Source: Cryptomeria japonica (taxonomy: Eukaryota; Streptophyta; Pinopsida; Cupressales; Cupressaceae). Taken from it: DNA of 64,000 nucleotides. This document shows positions 54,111 through 64,000 of the stretch, piece by piece (position 1 is the stretch's first letter; each line of letters starts with the position of its first letter). Under the pieces are notes generated by a model, which saw only the letters and a program-made list of their open reading frames with translations, made no database searches and was not told the DNA's origin. The position numbers and the translations under genes were made by a program. The stretch is taken from assembly GCF_030272615.1 (NCBI RefSeq), contig NC_081414.1, positions 819,916,396 to 819,980,395 of the forward strand, given 5' to 3'.

Positions 54111-57100
54111 ATTTATTGTGATTGTGGTGTGTTATTTTGGTGTTATGCTTTGGAATGTGACTAGGTGCATATGATTATGCATTATTTTACATTGAGGAAT
54201 AGATATTGAATATACAATATTGCTTATTGATGAGTAGTTGTAAAATCTGCTTCTGCATTGTACTTTATAAATGATGAAATGTTAAGTTTATTTATGTATT
54301 ACTAATGATGGAATAACACATTTACGTTATGTGTGAGTTGCTTTATGTATATGTTGTCATGTTGTGTGAAAGTGTATGGGGTGTGAGGAGATGATTTTCC
54401 TTCACTCACTTCTGTGAGACAGGGAAAGTCATGATTCTCCTTCACTAGTGTGTTTATCGTGTTTGTGTATATATATGTATGCGTGGTTTGGTGATGCAGG
54501 AAATTATAGGTACAAGTACTGTGTAGGTACGAGGTATCATCTCCACCTAGTTCCATAGGTCTGAGCGTACTTAATTAACCTAATGGAAGTGGAGGAGGTA
54601 GTTCTAAGGTCCTAATGTCGTCCCTAGCCTTGCTTAGTTGTGAGCGTCGTCAGTCTTTTGTTTGCCTTGTCAGTTCACCAAGTAGGCCACTTTTTCGACG
54701 TTGGTATGTGGGTCATGTTCTATTTTGGTTTCAGTTGAGTGTTACGTGTTATGCGTTTTGTGTGTTTATTTATTCTCTTCTTGAGTAGTTAATGAGGATT
54801 TTATATGTGTCATGTTGATTAAAGAGAATTAAGAACAAATTACATTAGAATCATTTTTGTGGTTGATTAATTAATTGATTATTTTAATTGTCTAAGTTAG
54901 AGTGAATGTTGAATTATTAGTGAAAGTTAAATTATATTTGGCTTGAGTAATTGTTTTTAAAAAATAAAATAAAATAAGACCATTGTTTTTATAAATTGAT
55001 AAATCAAATTCTATTAAGCTAGCAAAATTAGAGTATTTATTTATTACCATATGGTGGAATTAAAATGGGGGTTATGCATTTTTTTAACAAGGATTATTTT
55101 TTTTCAATTTTTGGAGATTTCCAACCCTACAATGGATTTTTGAAATTTTGATTGGGAAGGATTTGCTTGGAGAGATTTTGTGGGTAGGAACTTGTTGGAT
55201 TCGAGTGAGAAAACTCTTGTTGTTACTCGGTTTTCGTGAGTTCTTTTAGAGTCTTTGGCTCCATGTTTCATTTTGAAATTCTTCAATTTGAAGGTGAGTT
55301 TATTTGATTTCTCCCTTGATTCTTTATGAAATTGTGTAATTCCTGTTGCAAATGGATAGAAAATGGATTTAGAACCTTTCTCCAACTTGAATTTTGGATT
55401 TTAGTTTAGATATGAATTTGTATGTTTCAACCTTTTTTTTTAAAATGAGAGTTGCTTTGGGGAAATGCTACCCAAATTTTTATGTATGCCCATAAAGTGA
55501 ATTTTATTTCAAAAGTGTGATGTTGTTCACCCATCAACCAATGGGTTTTAAGGAATTTTTGATTTGGCAAGTTTTAATTTTTTGAGTTTTTGGAGGTCCA
55601 TCAATGGTGGATGGCCTCCAAAACCTGGTTATTGGTCTCCTTAGACTTTTTGAAAAATCTGAATCTGATGTTTTAAATGTGAAATTATTATGTGGAATAA
55701 TGATAGTATATATGAAAATTTCATTTGTGGATTGAATCAGATCCATTGTCCTTGTGTTAGGGCCAATTGAGTAGTTGAATACATGTGCTGGAAATGCATT
55801 GTTACCATGAGTTTTTTTGTGTTAAAAAAAAAAAAAACTCAGTTCTGTGCAATTCGTAATATTTTATATTGTTTTTAATTTGATTTAAATATATATTTAT
55901 AATTTGTAATTTTTATTTGGAAAATGGTGTTAGAGGAAATTCGGTTTTTAAAAGAAATATTAGTTTAGTATTGAATATATAAATATATATTTATACTATG
56001 TATTTTGAATAAGCAATATGAAGAGAATGTTAAATTTGATTGGATATAATAGTAAATGATTTTGTGAAAACAAAGGCTATAGGAATAACCATCAATTTTG
56101 TTAGTCGAAATGATTTTAATTTGAAAAAGATTATTTTGATTTAAATATTGAATTTAGTTTTCAAAAGTATTTTAAAAGTTATTGTCATTAATTTGGAATT
56201 CGAATTCAAATGGTATTTGTTATAGCCAAATTGGCTTAAATTGAAATGATTATACATTTGTTTATAAATGATGGTTTAATTAGGCTACGAGTTATTATTA
56301 TTTGTTTAAGGTGTGTGGTTTAAAATCAAGTATTAAGCAAAGTTAAAGGGGGTGTATGTTTACTTGGACCCTTTTGATGTGTTATTCCTTAATGTGGATT
56401 TTATTATCATGAAAGAGTCAGTTATTGAAATAGCTGCAATTAGTTGACATTGGCTTTTAAGTATATTTTGAATGATTGTTATGATTCCTTAACATGGATG
56501 ATTTAGAGTGCAAGTGTATTCATTTGAGTTTTACTCTGCTTGGTGGATTTTTGGTGTCGATTTGTAAGAGTCATTTTCGTGAAATAATGGCATGTTGTTG
56601 AATGTAAATTTATTGTGCAAGTTGAATGGGTTAAGTTTTGGTTGTGGTCGTACTTGCCTTATTGTGGTTTTGGTCTTGTTTTATGGATAGACTAGTTGTT
56701 CGTTTCACACCTCCAATTGATTTAACCTTGGTAGAAGGTTTGTTTAATCAAGTTGTCCTTCAGTTTTTCTTTTTGAACTCCTTATGTTGGTTGGCTTTTG
56801 TGATTTGCCTTGGGGTTCTTCAGAGGTTGTGTAGTGTCATAAGGAAGAGTGGCTTTCTAGTGGGGGCCACGCCCAAAGAGGTAGCAGGATAACCCATCGA
56901 AATTTGAGTAATAAGTGATAACTTAATTAAAAAATGGGGGGTTGGGTTATACAAACATTAATCAAGATAAATTGTGCCCCGCTCATGGTTGAGTGCTAGT
57001 ACAGACTCAGGATGCAATGGGAAGGCATGGAATGGCAAACCAACTACCTTGTCTTCACGAAAGGTTTGTTGGGTATGCATGACACATGGATGGGGGCTGG

Positions 57101-58216
57101 AGGTTCAGGATAGGCTACTAGAGTAACCTAGGATGGGGGTCAGGGCCTATGGAGGCCTACCAGGATAACCCATACCAGTTATGCGATGACACTCTTCCCT
57201 TAAGTTCACTAGTGTGTAGTCATGTGTTGGCTTTACTTGGAGTACTCTTGTGAGAGTCATGCTTGCATGCTTATGTCTTGTGTGAGTACCTGATGTACAT
57301 GTGAGACCATGTGATGCTTTGTTGTGGCTTGTTTGAGGGCCTTAGTACTATCTCCTAGCATGAAGAGGTGGTTCTTTTTTGGGCCACATGGTTGGGTGGT
57401 AGTGCCACTTTCCATTGGGTATTTTGTCCGTGCCTTCTTGTGATGGATTAGCGTTGTAGGTGCTCTAGTTGTTATTATGTATTTACTCCATTCCATGTTT
57501 CAGATGGATCCTTTTGTTCTTCTCGGATCATTCATGTATCTCTTAGACCCTATTTGGTCATATGTATCATTTGTTTTTGTACGCCTTGATGGAAGGTTGT
57601 AATTGATGTAAACTTTATGTATTTTTCATCTTTTATTTATTAGAATGGTCTTGCACTTGAAGTGAACTTGGAGATGTAGCCCATTAGGGGTGAACTCCGA
57701 TATCAATTGGTGTTGTATGGTGTATGTGTTCATCTGGTTCCTTTTAATTTTGGATGTAGGAAAGGTATTATAGTTAAAATGTATAATGTAGTTTAGGTGA
57801 TATTAATCTTAATTGTTTGTATGAAGTTATAAATAAAATGTGGTAATATGGATTATGATGAATGTAGCTTTAGTGATGTAATGAAACTAATGGTAGTTGT
57901 ATATATTCAATCATGCTTAGTTTAATCTCTTATGAAACTTGATTGCTATGTTCATGTGGTAATGATTCCATCATGAGTAGGTTTAATCGATCTCATTGTT
58001 AATTGGAGAAAACAACTTAATGTTCATTGGATTAATCAAGTAATCTTTGTTGGAAACCTTTTAGGAGTTTATGTTAAGTCTTCCGCTTGTGCAACTTCTA
58101 TTGCAATGTATATCTTGTACATTAGTGTGTTCTTATAAAAAAAAATATTTGCACTCTTTTTGAGTGTTTGTAGTTGTTTCCTTTAGGGTTTCTTGGCGAG
58201 GCATTACATTTTCACA
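54111..58216 (+). repeat. Probable long 5' LTR of gypsy element H
   Basis: The region ends ...ATTTTCACA at about 58216, directly before a PBS and a gag gene, so at least its right part should be LTR. The left boundary is not determined because the second LTR is outside the window; 54111 is only an estimate from base composition. It contains short direct repeats (GATGATTTTCCTTCACT and GATTCTCCTTCACT near 54390-54445), ATAACCCAT repeats (56890 and 57170) and AT-rich middle sequence. No ORF is supported. Confidence 0.35.
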
Positions 58217-58218
58217 CC

Positions 58219-58230
58219 TGGCGACTCAAG
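58219..58230 (+). other. Probable primer-binding site of element H
   Basis: TGGCGACTCAAG; the first nine bases fit the TGGCGACTC type used by many plant Tat-like gypsy elements, usually assigned to tRNA-Arg. It lies two bases after the proposed LTR end. Confidence 0.5.
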
Positions 58231-58450
58231 TCTTCGGTTTTTTAGCAGTCCAACCTTTTTAGCATATGAGAAAATATAAGACTAGGCAAAGTACAACCCC
58301 AATCAATAATTCCCAGCTATCACCCCCAAAAAGGAAGGCTAGGGTAGTGAACAAGGTTTCAAATCCAACAAGTGGTGTTTGCTTGTTATTCCCAATTTTC
58401 ATCCTGTTGTAACAACATAGAGTAACCCACTGTTTGCAAGTTCTTCCAGT

Positions 58451-58911
58451 CAAATACTAGAAAATACCACTAGTTCTAGTAGTACTAATATTTCAAGTAG
58501 CAGTATAGCTCATAATAAGCCTCCTAGTAACCAACCATTTGTGCCTTTTAATCAAGGAAGTCCATTAAATTTGAATCAATATGATGATATACCAATTGCA
58601 ACACTTAAGAGTCTGCCATTTTTCACTGGTGAAGGTCATACATCAGCCATAGAGCATATTAGAGATGTGGCCTCCTTGTGTGGAGTACATGACATTGCTG
58701 TAGAAAATGTTGCATTGAGGATTTTGGCAACTTCTTTCAAGGGTAAGGCACTTCAATGGTTTAGGGGTTTACCTGTGAACTCAATAGCTACATGGGACGA
58801 GTTGGGACAACATTTGAACTAGCATTTCAAAGATAAGTTGGATCATCTCTCATTGGTGGAGCAACTCACTCCTATCAAAAGAGCTCCACGTGAGCACATG
58901 ATAGACTTGTT
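58451..58911 (+). pseudogene. gag: Gypsy gag fragment of element H
   Basis: The frame from 58451 reads a Ser/Thr/Asn-rich segment, then the retrotransposon gag domain: LKSLPFFTGEGHTSAIEHI, ALRILATSFKGKALQWFRGL, NSIATWDELGQHL. A TAG stop at 58820-58822 follows, then the same frame continues (HFKDKLDHLSLVEQL). A possible start ATG at 58266 is in another frame, so a frameshift lies near 58400. The similarity ends at about 58911, where different sequence (TGACGTCTATTTTGACACAC) begins, so H was cut by a later insertion or deletion. Confidence 0.72.
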
Positions 58912-59965
58912 GACGTCTATTTTGACACACTCGCCAACAATTAGGTAGCCAATGTAAACACTCACCACCTCTCCTGAAAAGCAATAAGTTCTGGGGAACT
59001 AATCACTCCAAGGTCTCTATAGTCAGGTCTAGATGGTGATGGGCAGCCCAATGGTTGATGTGGTTGTACCTGTCAAGGGGCCTGTTGGTTAAAACTAAAT
59101 CCCAATAATCGATAATCACTTTAACTTCCTTTTTTGTATTTTATGGTTTTAGGATTCTTATGGAAATAAATTGTAAAAGATAGGGAAACAAGAAAATAGC
59201 GGTGAAACCAATTCAATGACAACTTCGAACTACTTAATTAGTACCCTGCAATCCAAAAATCATCAAATATCATCCAAATCAATTTTCAACAATGGACCTC
59301 CAGTAAACCTGCAAAGTCAGCAACCATACAAACTCATGGAAAGAATATCACCACAATATTGTCTATCCCAGTAATTATCATACACCACTTACGTGTGTAA
59401 CATGAGTCATAAAGCAATAAACAGAAGACTAGAACATGTTGCTTATTTCATACAATAACCATTACCGGACCACAAAGAACAAACTCATAGAACATATGCA
59501 TAGATTAGGCAATCTATAAGCTGCTTCTTGTATTAATTTTAAAGAATGTGTAACAAAAAAAACTCAAGTTCATAACAATCTGCAAAAATAATCTAAAATT
59601 TCTAAGTGGGCCTCAAATCTTCAATTTGTGGACCCTTACAAATGAATAAAACACCTCAATTTATAGAGTTTTCTGCCCTACTTTCTAGGAAATAAACCTA
59701 ATCTAAATTAAGAACTCAAAATCTAGGAGTCGCAATTAACTTGCAAGTTTATGCCTCTATACTACTGTTAACTACTACGGAATGGAGGTTAGGTGGGCAC
59801 TACAAAGACCATGCTATATTAACCGGGCTTTCGTAGTCATGCAAAATTTTGCTCAAAACTGGAACATGAGTTGGAGACGTAGTTGGAGTACCAATGGGGA
59901 AGTCATGCAAAAAATCCTCTCAAAAGTCCTGCTATCTTTAGTAACTATACATTTATCTTCTACTT
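58912..59965. other. AT-rich segment between H gag and gene I
   Basis: No ORF is supported. It starts TGACGTCTATTTTGACACAC, which looks like an LTR terminus. It has a minus-strand TATAAATT at about 59658-59665. It could be the 3' LTR or 3' flank of a minus-strand element containing gene I, but no matching copy is visible on the right of I. Confidence 0.3.
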
Positions 59966-62900
59966 CTATTTATAGGGCTTATAATTATTCATTATACACG
60001 CAACTACCTCAACAGGAGGATCAACAACATGCTTAATTCTGAATTCATACTTTTTCAAAACTTCCTCTTCATCCTTTCTTTTCTTCTCTAACTCCCCTAT
60101 TGTCTCTGTCGCCTCTTGACATTGTGTAATCAAATATGTATATCTATCAATCAATGTGACAATGAACTGAGTCAAAGGTCCCAAATGTTGGGCCTAATAT
60201 CCATCCCACTAGCTGAGTACCTTCTCTTCTTCCATAATTCCCGCATTGGTTATCCCCAACCCAAAAACTCCAAGTAACTGTCTTACAAAATCTTCATACT
60301 TTTTTACCATCTTGAGGAGGGGAACTCGAATGTTTGCTACATCCTTCACATACTGCTGAAGCATTTCCATCTTCAACTCCAAAATGTATGCGTAAGACTA
60401 CAAATTCTTACAACTGTCTCCACCCAGGAGGTCCTCCTCTATGATTACTTCCTCGCCCAGACGCAAAACCTTACTCAATACGTGAAACTGCTTGTTGAAC
60501 ATGTTAAGCTTTCATTCCCATTGCTAAGAGCAAGAAGCTAATGCTCCTCCTACCTGTACTGGCTCCTTGTACTCCTTCATGGTATTTTACAAAAATACTC
60601 TAATTTTGGATGCATTTATCTATGCCCATGATTTTGTTGTGGCAACCACCCGTCTTACCTCAAGAAATGCTTTTACTTCTCCTTCTGGGAGTGATGAGGT
60701 TGAAGGTAAATTATCATTCTTACAAGTATCTAGGGGCCTACCCATTTCTACCAACAACTACTTGTACTGCTCCAACTGTGCTTTGGAGGTGTATTCCTTC
60801 TCCATTCGCCCCTTGACGATGCTAATAGCCAGTTCCAAAGTATTGAACTCCCCCCACTTAGTCTACTTACCTAGTTTTACCTGAGACACTTGGTACTCTG
60901 GGGAGCTTTGACTTTCTGCCTATAGAGGAATTGCTACATCCGCAACCACCTCACCGGAACCTGTTCTTGATAGATGATGCAGAGTCTTGGCTTTCTTAAC
61001 TTTCCTTGGTTCCTCTATGATTGCCTATTGTAGTGTAACCTTCGGTAACACTACTTTCCTCTTATTTCTCTAGAAGGTTAATTCCAACCATTGTGGCACA
61101 TCCTTGTCTTTATCACCTTCATGAGGCACTATGTCGGCGGTCACAATGTGCACGTCTGACTGTTCCTCTACTTCATCTTTCTCTTCTGCCTCTATGTGAG
61201 TAGGGCCTTGAGGTGAAGCTATTTGGTGAGCTAGACCAGTTTGGAGAGCTATATCAATGTTCAATTGTTGTTGCTTGTGAAATTCTCCCAGCCTATCATT
61301 GACCTCTTCCCCAAATGTCCTGCCATCCTTATTCATTTCTCCCATACCTTGCTCAATGACTATCTCTTTCAGGAGATCTTCTTGGTCATGAGAGGTTAAG
61401 ATTAATCTCTCATTCAACAAATCTTCAGCCTTATTTTGTTCTTTCTCCCCTCCAAGTGGCTTCTATCCCCTAGGTCATTCCTACTCTTGGTCAGAGTCTG
61501 TTTCAATATTACAGATAATTATGGTTTCCATGGTAGGCCTAAATGCCTATGTCCTGGGAGGCACTGTGGTTGTATCAACTGGTGTTGGCATAGGGGCATT
61601 AGTAACTGGGGCTTGTGTTGCAACCGTCGAAGGAGGGTGAGTGGGTGCACCTTCATCTGTTTTTCCTTGTTCTTCTTCCTCCTGAGCGCCTTCTTCTGGA
61701 GTTTGTCCAATTGTTCTCATAGGAAGAACCTCTGCTAGTGGCATAAAACCCAACCCTTTTCTCACTCCAAAGTCTGTAGCCTTTTTCAATAGTTCAAATT
61801 TTCTCATTTTCTCATGAAGCTTCTTAAACAATTCATCGGTACTTTCTTTAGGCTCAACAACTTCATCTGGGTCAGTGGACGTATTCTTCCAAGAACTAGA
61901 CCTCATTTTATGAGCATACTCCTTATAACCCCTTGATTGGGGCACACCTGAGGTAGATTCCTTCTGCTTCCATTTTGAAGTGCTTGGCCTAACCCTCAAA
62001 CCGATCCACTGTCTAGTTCTATTGATAACTATTTGAGTTATTCGGTTTATATTTGTATCTTCATGCACCGACCACCTTATAGGAGAGAGAGACTTCTTGT
62101 CAATTTATTGTTCTTTATATATGGAGTCTAATAGTTCTCCATCACCCCTCAGCTCTTTGGGAAGATAGGTTTCTATTTCAAAATCCCTTATCTGAGGCAC
62201 TGACATTCTATAATAATTCTTTTCTCTCACCTCAAAACTATCTTGGAGGTTTACCCAAAAGTCCTCCAATCTAGGCTTGTGCCCCTCATATGCCTTAGGC
62301 ATGGTTTGTTTGAGCTTGCCATAGGGATCATAATACTCCCTTGCATAATTAAATTCTTTAAAATTTAGATCCCATACCTCCTACTTTGCCGTCCTTGCTA
62401 CCTAAATTTTTGAAAAAGAGAAATAGCCAATGGAAATTGAGAAATCTATCCCCACCTTGTGTTTTGAGGACAACATGGATTGGAGGCCGAGCATTTTCCT
62501 GACATATTCTAACAAAATAATGTGATCATTGCAATATCACGACAATAGCATCAGGTTCCCTATGAACCTATTGACCCTGATATATGTAGAGCATTGGTTC
62601 TAGATGAACCAATATGCCCATTCTTGGATGATTGCCATTGCTTCAGGGCTTATTCTATAACCTGTATCACCTGTGAGTTTGATGATAACAGGGAAGAGGA
62701 AGGTATCATTGATTCTCTTAAAGTGAGCCTTTGCATTGTCTAGAGGGAGTTGTAAGTAACACTCCCATAATTTCTTTTGCCCTTCCTCATCTCCCAGCTG
62801 GCCCTCTACTTGTAGTCCTGGGAACTTACCTACTCAGGAAACCACCTAGATAACATAGGAAGTGAAAAAGAACTTCTTCGTTTGATGTACTTCCATCATC

Positions 62901-63591
62901 TACTTATGGATTTTGTCAGAGAGGATTTGAGCCCAGTTGAAGTATTGCTTCCCTATAAGGATAGTGGTCATGAAATGGAACATCCAGGGATGGAAATGCC
63001 TGCAATCTGGTTTGTCGAAGGCCTTGCTAAGCATGATGATCAAATCTCGTTGTGGCTCCTTACTGTCTTCCCTCAACACATCTATGACTTTTAGCCCTAT
63101 TTTTCTCTCCTCCTCTAACCAGTTCTCATTCTCGTGTCTCTTATTTGGACCAATATTGTTCTTCCATACTTGAAGGATTCTTCTTCAATAGTTAGGAGTA
63201 CTTCATCCCTTGCAGGGATGCCAAACACAAATCCTGACATATCTGTAGACAAGTCAATTATCGTCCTACCCTGAGCATCAATGCACTTTCTTATATCTGC
63301 ATTGTAAAACTGTGCAACAACCATGATGAATTCAAGAGCTTAGACTGATTGTGGGAAAATGGTTGCCTCTACCTGGCCTGATCGCTTAATCCTCCTCAGT
63401 AGGGCCTCTGACCTTGGTCGTTCCAATTGTGTTTTAATATCCTGCATCTCGATGTGCCCTACCTCTGTGTCTATAACCCATTTAATCTGATCATCCAGTT
63501 TTGAAACATACACCTGTCCCTGATATTGATATTTCATGGTCATGGGAAGTTTGTCTATCTCCTTGCCTCTCTTGCTAGAAGTTGGGTCCAT
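59966..63591 (-). pseudogene. Gene I: degenerate large ORF of unknown function
   Basis: Read right to left from ATG 63591 (MDPTSSKRGKEIDKLPMTMK) to TAG 59966, about 1,200 codons with roughly 15 stops and one clear frame change between 63115 and 62302. The N-terminal region (DTEVGHIEMQDIKTQLERPR; STDMSGFVFGIPARDEVLL; HFHPWMFHFMTTILIGKQYF) is followed by RLEDFWVNLQDSFEVREKNY (about 62240) and a basic segment (about 62050-61800). Next come Gln/Glu/Pro/Thr-rich linkers and a C-terminal coiled coil (CQEATETIGELEKKRKDEEE, about 60090). The overall plan (helical N-terminal region, low-complexity middle, coiled-coil end) recalls transposon-borne plant proteins such as D/E ORF2 and PMD genes, but I see no direct motif match. 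Function is unknown. Confidence 0.5.
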
Positions 63592-63605
63592 CTAAATGCT
63601 CTGAT

Positions 63606-63667
63606 CTACAAGAAAGAATCAAGAATTAATCCATTGCATAGATAAAAATATCAATAACATCACCCAC
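63606..63667 (-). other. Possible short 5' UTR intron of gene I
   Basis: Minus strand GAG|GTGGGTGATG to TTTCTTGTAG|ATCAG, 62 bp, T-rich, just upstream of the ATG. It is short for a plant intron, so confidence is low. Confidence 0.25.
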
Positions 63668-63944
63668 CTCGGGACTCCGGGGTTTCGAAGTTGGGAAAAC
63701 TAGGGCATGCGGGAAAAAAAAACACGCAAAATGAGGAAAAAAACCCTAAAAGAAAATCTAAACAAAAACTAAAAGAAACATCAAGATCTAAACATAGAAT
63801 CACATGGAGGGAGAAAAATCCACCAATTTGGTGAGAAAAATAGGCAAAACACTTGGCAAGACGGGGGTGCAAAGTCGAGAGGTCGCAACTAGGAGCTCTA
63901 AAAAACTTGAGTGCACAAATGAACTTAAAAAAGTTCATTCCTCT

Positions 63945-63952
63945 TATTTATA
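63945..63952 (-). promoter_or_regulatory. TATA box upstream of gene I
   Basis: Minus strand GGGGTATAAATAAGAGG, about 355 bp upstream of the proposed ATG; transcription would start near 63915. The 5' UTR is T-rich with runs such as TTTTAGGGTTTTTTTCC. Confidence 0.45.
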
Positions 63953-64000
63953 CCCCCGACCTTTGTCCGTACGATCGCCTTAAACAAGACCTTGAGAGTC

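Noticed and set aside
58912-63960. Gene I as the body of an LTR element with LTRs at 58912-59965 and right of 63600
   Set aside because: Sequences around the two TATA boxes do not match beyond generic AT-rich similarity, so an LTR pair is not supported within the window.

Overview
The window is plant nuclear DNA made almost entirely of nested LTR retrotransposons. No host gene, tRNA, rRNA or CRISPR array was found. The large AT-rich elements, Sirevirus-type copia LTRs, Tat-like gypsy elements and deep nesting suggest a large repeat-rich plant genome. A gymnosperm (conifer) is my best guess, by inference only.

Layout. C, a Tat-like gypsy element on the minus strand, is the oldest host sequence; its 5' LTR is at 50649-51410 and its gag-protease lies to the left. 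Two elements were inserted into C. The first is A, a Sirevirus-type copia with only its gag/protease start and 5' LTR in the window (1-15850); its LTR was split by B (1595-14760, TSD CCAAT). The second is D (15906-45408, TSD GAAGG/GAGGG). D was in turn hit by E in its 3' LTR (16811-24824, TSD ATGTA), F in an (AT)n tract (25258-33043, TSD ATAGA) and G inside its second ORF (33445-39692, TSD GTACA). A, B, C, D, F and G are on the minus strand; E is on the plus strand. Right of C (51411-64000) lie AT-rich sequence, a probable long gypsy LTR with PBS and partial gag (H, plus strand), and a degenerate gene of unknown function of about 1,200 codons on the minus strand (I).

Only G is a standard complete copia element (gag, protease, integrase, RT, RNase H), and it is full of stops and frameshifts. 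The others lack part or all of pol. B keeps gag-protease joined in frame to the integrase C-terminus, with RT and most of RNase H and integrase deleted. It also carries, in antisense orientation, a spliced plant-mobile-domain (PMD) pseudogene. F has an intact 1,147-residue gag/protease-like ORF and no pol. D and E are two diverged members of one family. They have Sirevirus ends (iMet PBS, repeated polypurine tracts, C-rich hairpin in the LTR), an ORF1 made of coiled coil plus four or five zinc knuckles, and an ORF2 of about 1,130 codons that I do not recognise.

The items most worth a second look are the D/E ORF1-ORF2 family, the antisense PMD gene of B, and a tandem repeat in its intron whose units form hairpins with compensatory base changes. 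LTR identities quoted are counts or estimates made by eye, not computed alignments.
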